A DNA stretch of 64,000 nt from positions 89,592 to 153,591 of the forward strand of contig JBCCGG010000008.1 of assembly GCA_039029395.1 (NCBI GenBank), read 5' to 3'. A program made the translations under genes and the position numbers. The notes beneath the pieces were generated by a model. That model did not search any database. It saw only the letters and a list, made by a program, of their open reading frames with translations, and was not told the origin of the DNA. This document shows positions 36,574 to 44,401 of this stretch, piece by piece. How positions within the stretch are numbered: position 1 is the stretch's first letter; each line of letters begins with the position of its first letter. Source of the stretch: JBCCGG01 sp039029395 (GTDB taxonomy: Bacteria; Pseudomonadota; Alphaproteobacteria; Kiloniellales; JAKSDN01).

Positions 36574-38475
36574 ATGAACGTTGATCAGCACTTTTACGAG
36601 GTTCGGTCTGGCCCCAACGGGCCTGTCACGCGCCGTCGTCGGCATTCCAAGGAATACCGGGACACCATGGCGCGCGTGAAAGACCGCGTTTACACCCGTG
36701 ACGCGCCCGAGCCCGACTTGCTTGTGCGCCGCGCCACGATTGAGCCCGGCAGCATCGACGAGGCCAACCGCACAGTGCGGGTTGTCTTCTCGACCGGCTC
36801 CGAGGTTCAGCGCCGCGACCTGGAAGGCCCCTTCATCGAGCGCCTGTCACTGGCCGAGGGCCATGTGAACCTGGCGCCCTTGCGCGGCGCTTCGGTCCTC
36901 AACAGCCACCGCCAGCAGGATCTCCACGACGTGCTCGGCACGGTCGAGGAAGCCTGGACCGATGGCGCGAAGGGCTGGGCGCGGATCAAGATCTCGGCTC
37001 GCTCGGACGTGGAGCCGATCTGGCAGGACATCAAGGCCGGCATCATCAAGAGCGTGAGCTGCGGCTACACCGTCCAGCGGTGGCGTGATGACCGGCAAGC
37101 CGATGGCCGCCGGGTGCGGATCGCCGAGCAGTGGACCCCGCGCGAGCTGAGCTTCGTGGCGGTCGGCGCCGACGCCGATGCCCAGGTGCGCGGCGCCGAC
37201 CAGCAGGTTCGCCAGGCCTCCAACGAGGCGATCCGGGCCATGGCCGCCGCCGTCGGGATCGAGCCCGCCTATGCCGAAGGGCTGGTCACGCGCGGCCTGG
37301 ACGCCGACGGCGCCCGGCACGAGATCCTCGACGAGCTGACCCGCCGGGCCGGCCCGGAGATCCAGACCCAGACCGTGCCCAGCGTGGTCATGGGCGAGGA
37401 TTACTCCGACATCTCGACCCGGGCCGCCCATATCGGCGAGGCCCTGTACTGCCGGGTCAATCCGGCCTACGAGCCGAGCGCCCCGGCCCGGCAGTACATC
37501 GGCCTGTCCATGCCCGAGATCGGCCGGGAGATCCTGCGGGCGCACGGCATGAGCGTGACGGCCCTGTCCCCGGCGACGATCGTCACCCGGGCCTTGCACA
37601 CGACCAGCGACTTCTCGCTAATCCTGGCCGACACCGTGGGCCGGACCCTGCGCATGGCCTATGGGGCCGCGCCGGCCGGCGTGCGCTCCCTGGCCAAGCA
37701 GACCACGGCCCGGGACTTCCGCACCAAGCACCGTTTGATGCTGGGCGAGGCGCCGACCCTGGAGAAGGTCAATGAGCACGGTGAGTTCAAGTCGGGCACC
37801 ATGGCCGAGGCCGAGGAGACCTATAAGGCCGAGACCTTCGGGCGGATCATCGGCATTTCGCGCCAGGCCATCGTCAACGATGATCTCGGCGCCTTCTCGG
37901 ACCTCTCGGCTCGCCTGGGCGTCTCGGCCGCCGAGTTCGAGGCCCAGCACTTGGTCGACCTGCTGACCAAGAACGCCGGCAACGGCCCGACCATGAAGGA
38001 CGGCCAGCCGCTGTTTGACAGCACCCACGGCAATCAGGCGGCCGCTGGCGGCGCTCTCTCCGAGACCACGCTCTCGGCCGGGCGCCTGGCCATGCGCTCC
38101 CAGAGCGGCCTCAGCGGCAAGCCGATCAACGTCACGCCGCGCACGATCTTGGTGCCGGCCGCCCTGGAGACCACGGCCGAGAAGATCGTCGCGACGATCC
38201 AGGCGGCGACTACGGCGGACGTCAATCCCTTCGCCGGCCGGCTCAACGTTGTGGTGGATAGCCGCCTGGACGCGGTGAGCGCGACCCGCTGGTATCTGGT
38301 CGCCGACCCCAGCCAGATCGACGGCCTGGAGTACTGCTACCTGGAAGGCGCCCAGGGGCCGCAGATCGAGAGCCAGAACGGCTTCCGGGTCGACGGCGTG
38401 GAGATCCGGGTGCGCCTCGACTACGGCTGCGGCTTTGTGGAGCACCGCAGCTGGTACGAGAACGCCGGGGCCTAA
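36574..38475 (+). CDS. Prohead protease / major capsid protein fusion
   Basis: A 633-residue fusion. Residues about 48-230 form an HK97-type (S78) prohead protease with histidine in VLNSHRQQ (H112) and the nucleophile in IIKSVSCGY (S162). From about residue 290 the protein is a capsid subunit with the family's TKHRLMLGEAPTLEKVNEHGEF and FGRIIGISRQAIVNDD segments. Fusions of this kind occur in Mu-like and related phages. The protease probably cleaves itself away during head maturation. It follows AGGAGA and appears intact. Confidence 0.9.
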   Translation: MNVDQHFYEVRSGPNGPVTRRRRHSKEYRDTMARVKDRVYTRDAPEPDLLVRRATIEPGSIDEANRTVRVVFSTGSEVQRRDLEGPFIERLSLAEGHVNLAPLRGASVLNSHRQQDLHDVLGTVEEAWTDGAKGWARIKISARSDVEPIWQDIKAGIIKSVSCGYTVQRWRDDRQADGRRVRIAEQWTPRELSFVAVGADADAQVRGADQQVRQASNEAIRAMAAAVGIEPAYAEGLVTRGLDADGARHEILDELTRRAGPEIQTQTVPSVVMGEDYSDISTRAAHIGEALYCRVNPAYEPSAPARQYIGLSMPEIGREILRAHGMSVTALSPATIVTRALHTTSDFSLILADTVGRTLRMAYGAAPAGVRSLAKQTTARDFRTKHRLMLGEAPTLEKVNEHGEFKSGTMAEAEETYKAETFGRIIGISRQAIVNDDLGAFSDLSARLGVSAAEFEAQHLVDLLTKNAGNGPTMKDGQPLFDSTHGNQAAAGGALSETTLSAGRLAMRSQSGLSGKPINVTPRTILVPAALETTAEKIVATIQAATTADVNPFAGRLNVVVDSRLDAVSATRWYLVADPSQIDGLEYCYLEGAQGPQIESQNGFRVDGVEIRVRLDYGCGFVEHRSWYENAGA

Positions 38476-38479
38476 GGTC

Positions 38480-38695
38480 ATGGCGCTCACCCTCGCGGAG
38501 CTGGAGGCCAAGCGCGATCGCCTGCTCGAGGTGCTCGGCAAGGGCCACAAGTCCTACCACTTCGCCAATCGGGGCATGGAGTACGCCGACCCCGAACAGC
38601 TCAAGGTCGCCCTGGCCGAGATCGAGCAGCGCATCGCCGCCCTCCAGGGCGGCCCGCTCCGCGAAATCCGCATCAAATCTTCGAAAGGACTGTAA
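38480..38695 (+). CDS. Small phage head-tail joining protein (gpW-like)
   Basis: A 71-residue charged helical protein directly after the capsid gene, four bases from its stop. An N-terminal helix (LTLAELEAKRDRLLEVLG), a short turn with YHFANRGMEY, and a second helix match the size and pattern of gpW-like connectors that plug the portal. Position and pattern support a head-completion role. Family identity is probable, not certain. Confidence 0.65.
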   Translation: MALTLAELEAKRDRLLEVLGKGHKSYHFANRGMEYADPEQLKVALAEIEQRIAALQGGPLREIRIKSSKGL

Positions 38696-38698
38696 CCC

Positions 38699-39034
38699 AT
38701 GAAAAACTTTATCCAGCCTGGCGACGTACTGACCGTCGCCGCCCCGACCGGGGGCGTGGTCTCCGGTGGCGTGGTTTTGATCAACAAAATGTTGGGCATC
38801 GCCGCCTTCGATGCGGCCGAGGCCGCCGAGGTCGAGGTCGCCGTGGCCGGCGTCTTCGAGGTGCCTAAGAAGTCGACCGATGCCCCGGCCGTCGGTGCGC
38901 TGCTCTACTGGGATACCGCCAACGGCGAGATGACCACGACCGCCTCGGGCAACACCAAGGCCGGCTACGCGGCCGAGGCCGCCGGCAGCGGCGCGACCGT
39001 GGTCAAGATCCGCCTGACGCCCGGCGTGGGCTAG
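38699..39034 (+). CDS. DUF2190 capsid decoration (cement) protein
   Basis: A 111-residue beta-rich protein with the DUF2190 signatures FIQPGDVLTVAAPTGGVVSGG near the N-terminus and GVFEVPKKST in the middle. Family members stabilise capsids. It follows the head-joining gene by three bases and closes the head module. After its stop no tail gene follows: 151 bases later comes an AlpA-like regulator and then the integrase. Confidence 0.85.
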   Translation: MKNFIQPGDVLTVAAPTGGVVSGGVVLINKMLGIAAFDAAEAAEVEVAVAGVFEVPKKSTDAPAVGALLYWDTANGEMTTTASGNTKAGYAAEAAGSGATVVKIRLTPGVG

Positions 39035-39185
39035 TCCATTGGTTCCCGCCACTCCACTCCAAGCCGGCACGCGGCCCGCCGGAGCATACCAAGGGCGCCT
39101 CGATCAGCGAGCGGCGGTCTTCCGTGTGAGCAGTCATTGCTCGGGAAAGGCGCCCGAGGCCGCACTTTAACTTTGGACAGAGGAC

Positions 39186-39437
39186 ATGAAGCCCGAGCTA
39201 CCCCACTGGCCCCGATTGCTGACCGCCGACCTCGCGGCCGGCTATCTGGGCATCTGCAAGGCGACGTTCTTGCGCGACGTGGGCAAGCTCTGGCCGCAGC
39301 CCGTGGAGACCGAGCGGCGGCCCAAGCGCTGGGACCGCCTGGCTCTCGACAAAGCGGTGGACAACCTGGGCTCCATGGGCCTCGACCCCTTCCTGGAGGC
39401 ACTGGACGATGGCGACGATCAGACCACGGCACATTAA
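39186..39437 (+). CDS. AlpA-like helix-turn-helix regulator / excisionase
   Basis: An 83-residue protein with an excisionase-type winged helix (LTADLAAGYLGICKATFLRDVG) and the R-K-RWDRLALD wing. Such proteins activate satellite or prophage excision and often sit next to the integrase gene. It overlaps the integrase start by 29 bases. The 150-base gap before it contains an 8-base GC dyad, GGGCGCCT / AGGCGCCC. Confidence 0.75.
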   Translation: MKPELPHWPRLLTADLAAGYLGICKATFLRDVGKLWPQPVETERRPKRWDRLALDKAVDNLGSMGLDPFLEALDDGDDQTTAH

Positions 39438-40428
39438 GCGGGTCCGCGCCAAGGGGCGGATCTACTGGTATCACCAAGTGACCAAGGAGCGCCTGCCGGA
39501 CGATAGCGAAGCCCGCGCGCGGCGGGTGCTGATCATCAATAAGGACCTGACCGCGCCCAAGCGCCATGTGCGCCCGGGCAGCGTCTCGGCCCTGGCCAAC
39601 CAGTTTCGCCAGTCGCCGGCCTTCAAGGCCTTGGCAGCGAGCACCCAAGCGACTTATCGCACCTATCTCCTGGTGATCGAGGACCGTTGGGGCAAGCTCG
39701 CGATCGCCGACATTCGGCGCAAGCACGTGCTCGGCCTGCGCGACAAGTATGGCGAGCGACCGGCCGCAGCGAACATGCTGATCAAGGTGCTGGGCATCCT
39801 GATCGACTTCGCGATCGATCGGGAGGAGCGCAGTGACAACCCCGCCAAGGGCATCAAGAAGCTCAAGACGGGCCCTGGCCACAAGGCCTGGCCCGATTGG
39901 GCCGTCAAGCGCTTCCTGGCCAAGAACGCCGGCATGATGCGCCTGGCGTTTCTGCTCGGGCTCTATACAGGCCAACGCCGCAGCGACGTGCTGGCCATGC
40001 GCTGGGCCGACTACAAGGGGGGCTGGATATCGGTGCGCCAGATCAAGACCGGCGTGCCCCTGGAGATCCCCTGCCACACGGCCCTCAAGGAGGCCCTGGG
40101 CGAGACCAAGAAGGTTGGCCCGATGATCCTGACCACGGCCAAGGGCCGGCCCTTCGAGGTCGGCAACTTCGAGCACCATTGGGCCAAGGCCATGACCCGA
40201 GCGGGGCTCGACAAGCATGGGCTCACCTTCCACGGGCTGCGCTACACGGCGGCCAGCCTCTTGGCCGAGGCCGGCTGCAACCCCAAACAGATCGCCGCCA
40301 TCACCGGTCACCGCTCGCTCGCAATGCTGGCCAAGTACACCAGCTTTGCCGACCAGAAGGTCCAGGCCGAGGCGGCCATCTTGACCCTGGAGCGGAACAC
40401 CCGAGCAACGAAACTTGGAAAACCCTGA
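39409..40428 (+). CDS. int: Tyrosine recombinase (phage/satellite integrase)
   Basis: A 339-residue site-specific recombinase. The N-terminal arm and SAM-like core-binding domain span about 1-155. The catalytic domain has R190 (TGQRRSD), K213, H275 and R278 (HGLRYT), H301 (GHRS) and the nucleophile Y310 (AKYTSF). All key residues are present, so it should be active. It marks the right end of the island; the next host gene begins 229 bases later. Confidence 0.93.
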   Translation: MATIRPRHIKRVRAKGRIYWYHQVTKERLPDDSEARARRVLIINKDLTAPKRHVRPGSVSALANQFRQSPAFKALAASTQATYRTYLLVIEDRWGKLAIADIRRKHVLGLRDKYGERPAAANMLIKVLGILIDFAIDREERSDNPAKGIKKLKTGPGHKAWPDWAVKRFLAKNAGMMRLAFLLGLYTGQRRSDVLAMRWADYKGGWISVRQIKTGVPLEIPCHTALKEALGETKKVGPMILTTAKGRPFEVGNFEHHWAKAMTRAGLDKHGLTFHGLRYTAASLLAEAGCNPKQIAAITGHRSLAMLAKYTSFADQKVQAEAAILTLERNTRATKLGKP

Positions 40429-40656
40429 TGGGAAAAACTGGAAAATTTGAGCTAAGTTGTTGTCACTCTTCGTCTATTCCGAACGCTTCGTTTAACCGCC
40501 CGTTAAGCCAAACTGGGCTACCTTTCCCTTGGATTTGCACGAGACGACGGCCTTTTTTCGCGTTTCATGACCCAGTTTGCCAGGCCGAGCGCCCCCGCGG
40601 ATCCTTGGTCGCACCAGCGACCAGGCCCCTCGGTTTGAATTGCGGAGATAGTCAAG

Positions 40657-41427
40657 ATGCTCAGAAACCTGCGGAACCGCAGTGCGGAGCCCAACTCATC
40701 GTCCTCGCAGAGCGCGCCCGACGACGCGAGCGACGACTCAAAGGACGCCGGCCTTCCGGTGATCGCCGCACCGGATGAGTCCGGCCCGGCTGACAGCTCC
40801 ATTCGCGGTCGGCTCAACCGCGTGACCCGTTACGCCACCCACAGCCAAGACGACCAGGACAGTCAGGAAGAGGATGCCGAGGCCGCGTCGGACCAGGAGC
40901 AAGAACAAGATCCGGTGCAGCACGAGGTCGAGAGTTCAGATGAGGACAACGAGCAGGACGCCATGGCACTCACAGATGAAATGATCGACGACACCCCCGA
41001 GGAAGAGGCCGCCCAGGACCAGGCGGCGCCCTCGGAGCCCATTCAGCAAGCCGGCCCGGTCGATGACGACGTGGCGCCGGAAGACCAGATCCTGACCGTC
41101 GGCCGAGGCATTCGCCTGGCCGCAGAGGTCTGCGAGTGCGACACCTTGATCGTCGAGGGCCAGTTCGAGGCCAAGGCCAAGGCGCGCAAGATCCAGATCC
41201 CGCCGCGCGGCGCCTTCAAGGGCGAGGCGGAGGTCGCCGAGGCCGAGATCAGCGGCGCCTTCGACGGCTCGCTGACGGTCAGCGGACGCCTGACGATCCA
41301 CGGCGACGCCGTGGTGTTCGGCAACATCCAATACGGTGAGGTTGTGATCGAGGCCGGCGGGCAGATCGGCGGCGAGGTGGCCTGCCTCACGCCCCGCCAA
41401 TCGGCCATGGGGGTCAAGGCGGCCTGA
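40657..41427 (+). CDS. Bactofilin (polymer-forming cytoskeletal protein)
   Basis: A 256-residue bactofilin with an unusually long acidic N-terminal extension (about 1-140, rich in Asp, Glu and Gln). The core at about 145-245 is a beta-helix of short repeats such as CDTLIVEGQFEAKAKAR, EVAEAEISGAFDGSLTVSGRLTI and VVFGNIQYGEVVIEAGG. Bactofilins polymerise without nucleotide and organise envelope or polar processes. It stands alone just right of the phage island. A GGAG lies upstream of ATG 40657. Confidence 0.85.
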   Translation: MLRNLRNRSAEPNSSSSQSAPDDASDDSKDAGLPVIAAPDESGPADSSIRGRLNRVTRYATHSQDDQDSQEEDAEAASDQEQEQDPVQHEVESSDEDNEQDAMALTDEMIDDTPEEEAAQDQAAPSEPIQQAGPVDDDVAPEDQILTVGRGIRLAAEVCECDTLIVEGQFEAKAKARKIQIPPRGAFKGEAEVAEAEISGAFDGSLTVSGRLTIHGDAVVFGNIQYGEVVIEAGGQIGGEVACLTPRQSAMGVKAA

Positions 41428-41473
41428 AGCCCAAGCAGGCCGACCTTCCGGTCCAAAGGTAGGGGACCGTCAA

Positions 41474-41511
41474 GATTGCGCCGGGGTGCCAGTGAGGCCT
41501 CCGGCGCAATC
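41474..41511 (+). terminator. Hairpin downstream of the bactofilin gene
   Basis: GATTGCGCCGG (41474-41484) pairs perfectly with CCGGCGCAATC (41501-41511) across a 16-base loop, 46 bases past the bactofilin stop. No T-run follows. It probably marks the end of that transcript. Confidence 0.5.
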
Positions 41512-41542
41512 GATTCTGGCGCCAGACGGTCACCGGACAGAT

Positions 41543-41576
41543 AAGGGCCCGCGTTCCATGGGGAGCGCGGGCCCTT
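41543..41576 (-). terminator. Hairpin downstream of the 47-residue reverse-strand gene
   Basis: AAGGGCCCGCG (41543-41553) and CGCGGGCCCTT (41566-41576) form a perfect 11-base-pair stem with a 12-base loop. It begins 25 bases past the stop of the small reverse-strand gene. There is no T-run, but position and strength suggest termination. Confidence 0.5.
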
Positions 41577-41601
41577 GGGATCTGGGTGTGTGAACCGTGC
41601 G

Positions 41602-41745
41602 CTAGCCGATCATCAAGCCTTTGACGATCAGCGGGTTGACCGCGGACTGCGCCGGGTTGCGCGTCTCGCCGATCGGCTTGATGGCGGTCTTGGCGAAGGG
41701 TCGGGTGCGCCGGCCGGTGAGCCAGCCGAATGCAGTGATCTCCAT
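41602..41745 (-). CDS. Small conserved-looking protein, 47 residues
   Basis: A 47-residue frame starts at 41745, seven bases after AGGAGG, and ends in TAG. Codon use is strongly G/C in third position, like resident genes, and a hairpin follows the stop. The product is basic (TGRRTRPFAKTAIK), with a hydrophobic end (PLIVKGLMIG). I know no function. It is supported as a real small gene by the ribosome-binding site, codon bias and terminator together. Confidence 0.6.
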   Translation of the reverse strand: MEITAFGWLTGRRTRPFAKTAIKPIGETRNPAQSAVNPLIVKGLMIG

Positions 41746-42096
41746 GGCATCCCTCCTCGGGCTCGGGGTGTGTCTTGATCTGCACAGCATGTGGGCAGCC
41801 AAGGGCGGGCGGCAAACGGAGTCTCCTCACCTCAGCCATGTCCAAGCCGCATGGGTCGCGGGGCGGCTCGGCCAAGCCGTGGTAAGGGGATGGCACAAAA
41901 CGCTCAGAATGGAACGCGGTCATGGGCCATAGGGCGTTGATACAAAACGATTATTTCTTCGAAGTTTGGGCTAATCGGCGCGATATGGTGGGTCCCCCTC
42001 CGGTTTCCGTTGGAACGACCCCATGCACCGGGGCTGTCAAGACCGCTGGAATCGCGGCGATCTTCGGGAAAAGACGTTTTACTTCAGAGGCTTGCC

Positions 42097-42255
42097 TCGT
42101 CGATGCTGGGCCAGGACGCACGCCGGGAAATGACAAAAAAGGGTAGCAAGGGGTGCGCTCCGAGGCTGCCTTCTCCACCCGTCATCATGGAAGGACGGGT
42201 ACCCTGTGCCATAGGCCTTTTGATGGTTGGGAGAACAGACGGCGCGCCAAGGCTG
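42097..42255 (+). repeat. Imperfect direct repeat, copy A
   Basis: This copy matches copy B at 43161-43325. Shared blocks include CCAGGACGC, GACAAAA and the 20-base ACCCGTCATCATGGAAGGA, with gradual decay toward both ends. The pair flanks the VOC/ArsR genes. It looks like an intergenic dispersed repeat and does not encode a recognisable protein. Confidence 0.7.
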
Positions 42256-42286
42256 CCGCGGCTAAATGTGCTGGATGGAGCGACGA

Positions 42287-42688
42287 TCAAGCCCGAGCGG
42301 CGTCTTGCATCTCAATCAACTGAATAAGATTCCCGCAGGTGTCATCGAAAACCGCCATGCGAACCGGTCCTGCATCCATCGGCTCCTGAACAAACTCTAC
42401 GCCATGCTCGCCCAATCTTTTCCGCTCCGCATCAAGGTTCGTTACCTGAAAAGAGTGCGCGGGAATGCCATCGGAAACCAGTGCAGCCTTGTAGGGCTTC
42501 ACAGCCGGATGTTCGCTTGGCTCAAGTAGCAATTCCGTTCCTTCAGGGTCTTCGTTGGATACGACCGTTAGCCAACGATGTTCACCTAACGGAATATTGT
42601 TCTTCACCTTGAAGCCGAGGATATCAGTGTAGAATTTCTCTGCTTTGTCTTGGTTATCGACAAAAATGTTAGTTACGTAGATTTTCAT
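42287..42688 (-). CDS. VOC/glyoxalase-fold protein
   Basis: A 133-residue protein with two beta-alpha-beta-beta-beta modules typical of the vicinal-oxygen-chelate family (VTNIFVDNQDKAEKFYTDILGF at the start, FDDTCGNLIQLIE at the end). The start at 42688 follows GGAGGAG. Its ATG overlaps the stop of the upstream ArsR gene, so both form an operon. The substrate is unknown; antibiotic-binding, dioxygenase-like and glyoxalase I-like members are all possible. Codons are less GC-rich than those of surrounding genes. Confidence 0.8.
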   Translation of the reverse strand: MKIYVTNIFVDNQDKAEKFYTDILGFKVKNNIPLGEHRWLTVVSNEDPEGTELLLEPSEHPAVKPYKAALVSDGIPAHSFQVTNLDAERKRLGEHGVEFVQEPMDAGPVRMAVFDDTCGNLIQLIEMQDAARA

Positions 42689-42999
42689 GTTTCTCCTCCA
42701 TTTTGTTTGTACTTCTTGATCCATGAAGCAGCCGCGATATGACTATCGTTGATGCTTAATGAGTGTGCTTTCGTTCGTCCTTTCCACGATGTCTCGATCA
42801 AACCCGCTTTCTCCAAAACGTCGAGATGCTGAGAAATCGTCTGACGGGACAAGGCAACGCCATCCTCAGCGACCGATGCGGCGCATACCTCGAACAAAGA
42901 CTGGCCGGACTGCTTGCTCAGGCGGTCGATGATGCGACGCCGAGTGCTGTCAGAGAGAGCTTTGAAGATGAGGTCGAGCCGATCGTCTGTCACGGCCAC
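42685..42999 (-). CDS. ArsR-family winged-helix repressor
   Basis: A 104-residue regulator with the ArsR fold: FKALSDSTRRRIIDRLS and the recognition helix region SRQTISQHLDVLEKAGLI. It lacks the CVC metal site of ArsR/SmtB proteins, so it probably senses something other than arsenite. The start is GTG at 42999, just after an in-frame stop. A perfect 20-base dyad ends five bases upstream and is a likely operator. The VOC gene overlaps its end. Confidence 0.82.
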   Translation of the reverse strand: MAVTDDRLDLIFKALSDSTRRRIIDRLSKQSGQSLFEVCAASVAEDGVALSRQTISQHLDVLEKAGLIETSWKGRTKAHSLSINDSHIAAASWIKKYKQNGGET

Positions 43000-43003
43000 T
43001 CAT

Positions 43004-43023
43004 ATGCAGTAATTTTACTGCAT
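43004..43023. promoter_or_regulatory. Palindromic operator of the ArsR-VOC operon
   Basis: ATGCAGTAA-TT-TTACTGCAT is a perfect dyad with 9-base arms, immediately upstream of the arsR-like GTG. Its position would block transcription or translation start, as expected for autoregulation. Confidence 0.75.
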
Positions 43024-43160
43024 GTCAAGATTGATCGAAAATCGGTCGTCTGACCAGAGTGGCACACTGCCAGCAAAGAACGCATCGCAGACACCCGTGA
43101 CGGTAGGCGCCGCTTTCGAGATGGGTCATTCCTTCCCCAGCGTTGCTGCGCCTGGTTAAG

Positions 43161-43325
43161 TTCGCAGCTAGGACCAGGACGCGCACCGGCAATCGACAAA
43201 AGAGAGGCGGCAAGCGGCGAGCTCCAGGGCTGACACCCGCACCCGTCATCATGGAAGGAAGGGCACCTTGTGCGTTAGGCGCTTTACTGGTTGAGAGCGC
43301 GGGCCTCCCGCCCATGGCGGTGCCC
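43161..43325 (+). repeat. Imperfect direct repeat, copy B
   Basis: This is the second copy of the repeat at 42097-42255, in the same orientation about 1 kb away, with the two lower-GC VOC/ArsR genes between them. The best-conserved section is 43240-43280. Confidence 0.7.
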
Positions 43326-43435
43326 GAAGCGGCCGCTCAATAGACGTTCTTTGTCGGCTCGATCTATGGGTCGGGCGCCGTGAGCGCGGGAAATACTCTT
43401 GGACCAGCAGCCTTGCGCTATGCTATTGCGATTGC

Positions 43436-44401
43436 ATGAAAACAAGCTCTGCCATGGGTTCGCTCCTCCTGTTCGTGGCGGCTACGCTCTTTCTTGCGGC
43501 CTGTGAAGAGGCCCCGGACGGCGGCGTGGCGCTTGGAACACTAGAGCGAGATCGCGTGGCGCTCACCGCAACCGCAGATGAGGTGATCGTCGCCCTGCCG
43601 GTGCCCAAAGGCACCTACGTCGAAGCGGGTACCGTTTTGGTGCAATTGGACAATAGGGCCCAAAAGGCCGAGGTCGAGCGGCGGACCGCTGAAGTGGCCC
43701 TGGCACAGGCCAATCTGGACGAGATCAGAATCGGACCGCGGGCTGAAGACATCGCTCAGGCACGGGCAGAGGTCGCCGCCTCGCAGGCGAAGGTTCTCGA
43801 GGCTGAGACCGCCTTCAAGCGGCACGAGGACCTCGTGAGCAGGGGCACCGTCAGCGAAGCCAAGTACGATCTGGTCTTAGCTGCCCGTGATGTCTCACGG
43901 GCGAATCTGGCGAAGAATCAGGAAAACCTGAACGAGCTCTTGGCTGGGTCCAGGCCAGAGGACATCCAAAAGGCGGAAGCCGAGCTCGGGATCGCCAAGG
44001 CAAATTTGAAGTTCGCCCAAAAGATCTTGGACGATCTTTCCGTCAAGGCCTCTCGCGATGGATGGCTGGACAGCCTGCCCTGGAACCTGGGCGAACGGGT
44101 CACGAGCGGAAGTCCGGTGGCGGTCATGCTGGCGGGCGAGGCGCCCTATGCAAGGGTCTATGTGCCGGAACCCCATCGCGCGAAGGTAAATCAGGGCGAC
44201 ATGCTGATGGTTTCGATCGACAGCATCGCCGACCCCGTGGAAGGGAAAGTCCGCTGGATCAGTTCGGACCCGTCCTTTACCCCCTACTACGGGCTCAACC
44301 AAGACGACCGCGCGCGGCTGATGTATCTGGCGGAAGTGCAGCTTCCCAAAACTGCAGCCAAGCTTCCAAACGGTGTACCGGTTCACATCGTGCTTCCATG
44401 A
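43436..44401 (+). CDS. HlyD-like periplasmic adaptor lipoprotein of an ABC exporter
   Basis: A 321-residue membrane-fusion protein. A signal peptide ends in a lipobox (LFLAAC; cysteine at about 23). A lipoyl-type domain (PVPKGTYVEAGTVLVQLDN) flanks a coiled-coil hairpin at about 75-200, and a beta-barrel domain follows. It would link an inner-membrane ABC exporter to an outer-membrane channel. Its stop overlaps the start of the ATPase gene (ATGA). The layout resembles YbhG/YhiI systems. Confidence 0.85.
   Translation: MKTSSAMGSLLLFVAATLFLAACEEAPDGGVALGTLERDRVALTATADEVIVALPVPKGTYVEAGTVLVQLDNRAQKAEVERRTAEVALAQANLDEIRIGPRAEDIAQARAEVAASQAKVLEAETAFKRHEDLVSRGTVSEAKYDLVLAARDVSRANLAKNQENLNELLAGSRPEDIQKAEAELGIAKANLKFAQKILDDLSVKASRDGWLDSLPWNLGERVTSGSPVAVMLAGEAPYARVYVPEPHRAKVNQGDMLMVSIDSIADPVEGKVRWISSDPSFTPYYGLNQDDRARLMYLAEVQLPKTAAKLPNGVPVHIVLP

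Larger units (their letters stand above)
28562..40428 (+). mobile_element. Capsid-forming phage satellite-like element (or tail-less prophage)
   Basis: All genes from the winged-helix protein to the integrase lie on the same strand with compact spacing. Present are terminase small and large subunits, portal, protease-capsid fusion, head joiner, cement protein, AlpA-like regulator and integrase. Absent are tail, tape measure, holin/endolysin and recognisable replication genes. Length is about 12 kb. Intact head and integration modules with a complete lack of tails match cf-PICI-type satellites that borrow helper tails. A precisely deleted prophage is the alternative. Exact ends are not determined. 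Confidence 0.65.
41428..42286. other. Mostly non-coding stretch with hairpins, one small gene and a repeat copy
   Basis: Between the bactofilin and VOC genes lie 859 bases. They contain two hairpins (41474-41511 and 41543-41576), a 47-residue gene on the reverse strand (41602-41745), and copy A of an imperfect direct repeat (42097-42255). The rest (41746-42096) shows no gene I can support. Confidence 0.6.
43000..43435. other. Intergenic region between arsR-like gene and exporter operon
   Basis: These 436 bases contain the ArsR operator, copy B of the direct repeat (43161-43325), and presumably the promoter of the exporter operon. No gene is supported on either strand. Confidence 0.5.

Noticed and set aside
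28475..40583. Nine-base word GTTTGCCAG on both sides of the phage island (28475 and 40575) as an attachment core
   Set aside because: A nine-base match is expected by chance at this search size, and the flanks diverge immediately. No better core was found.
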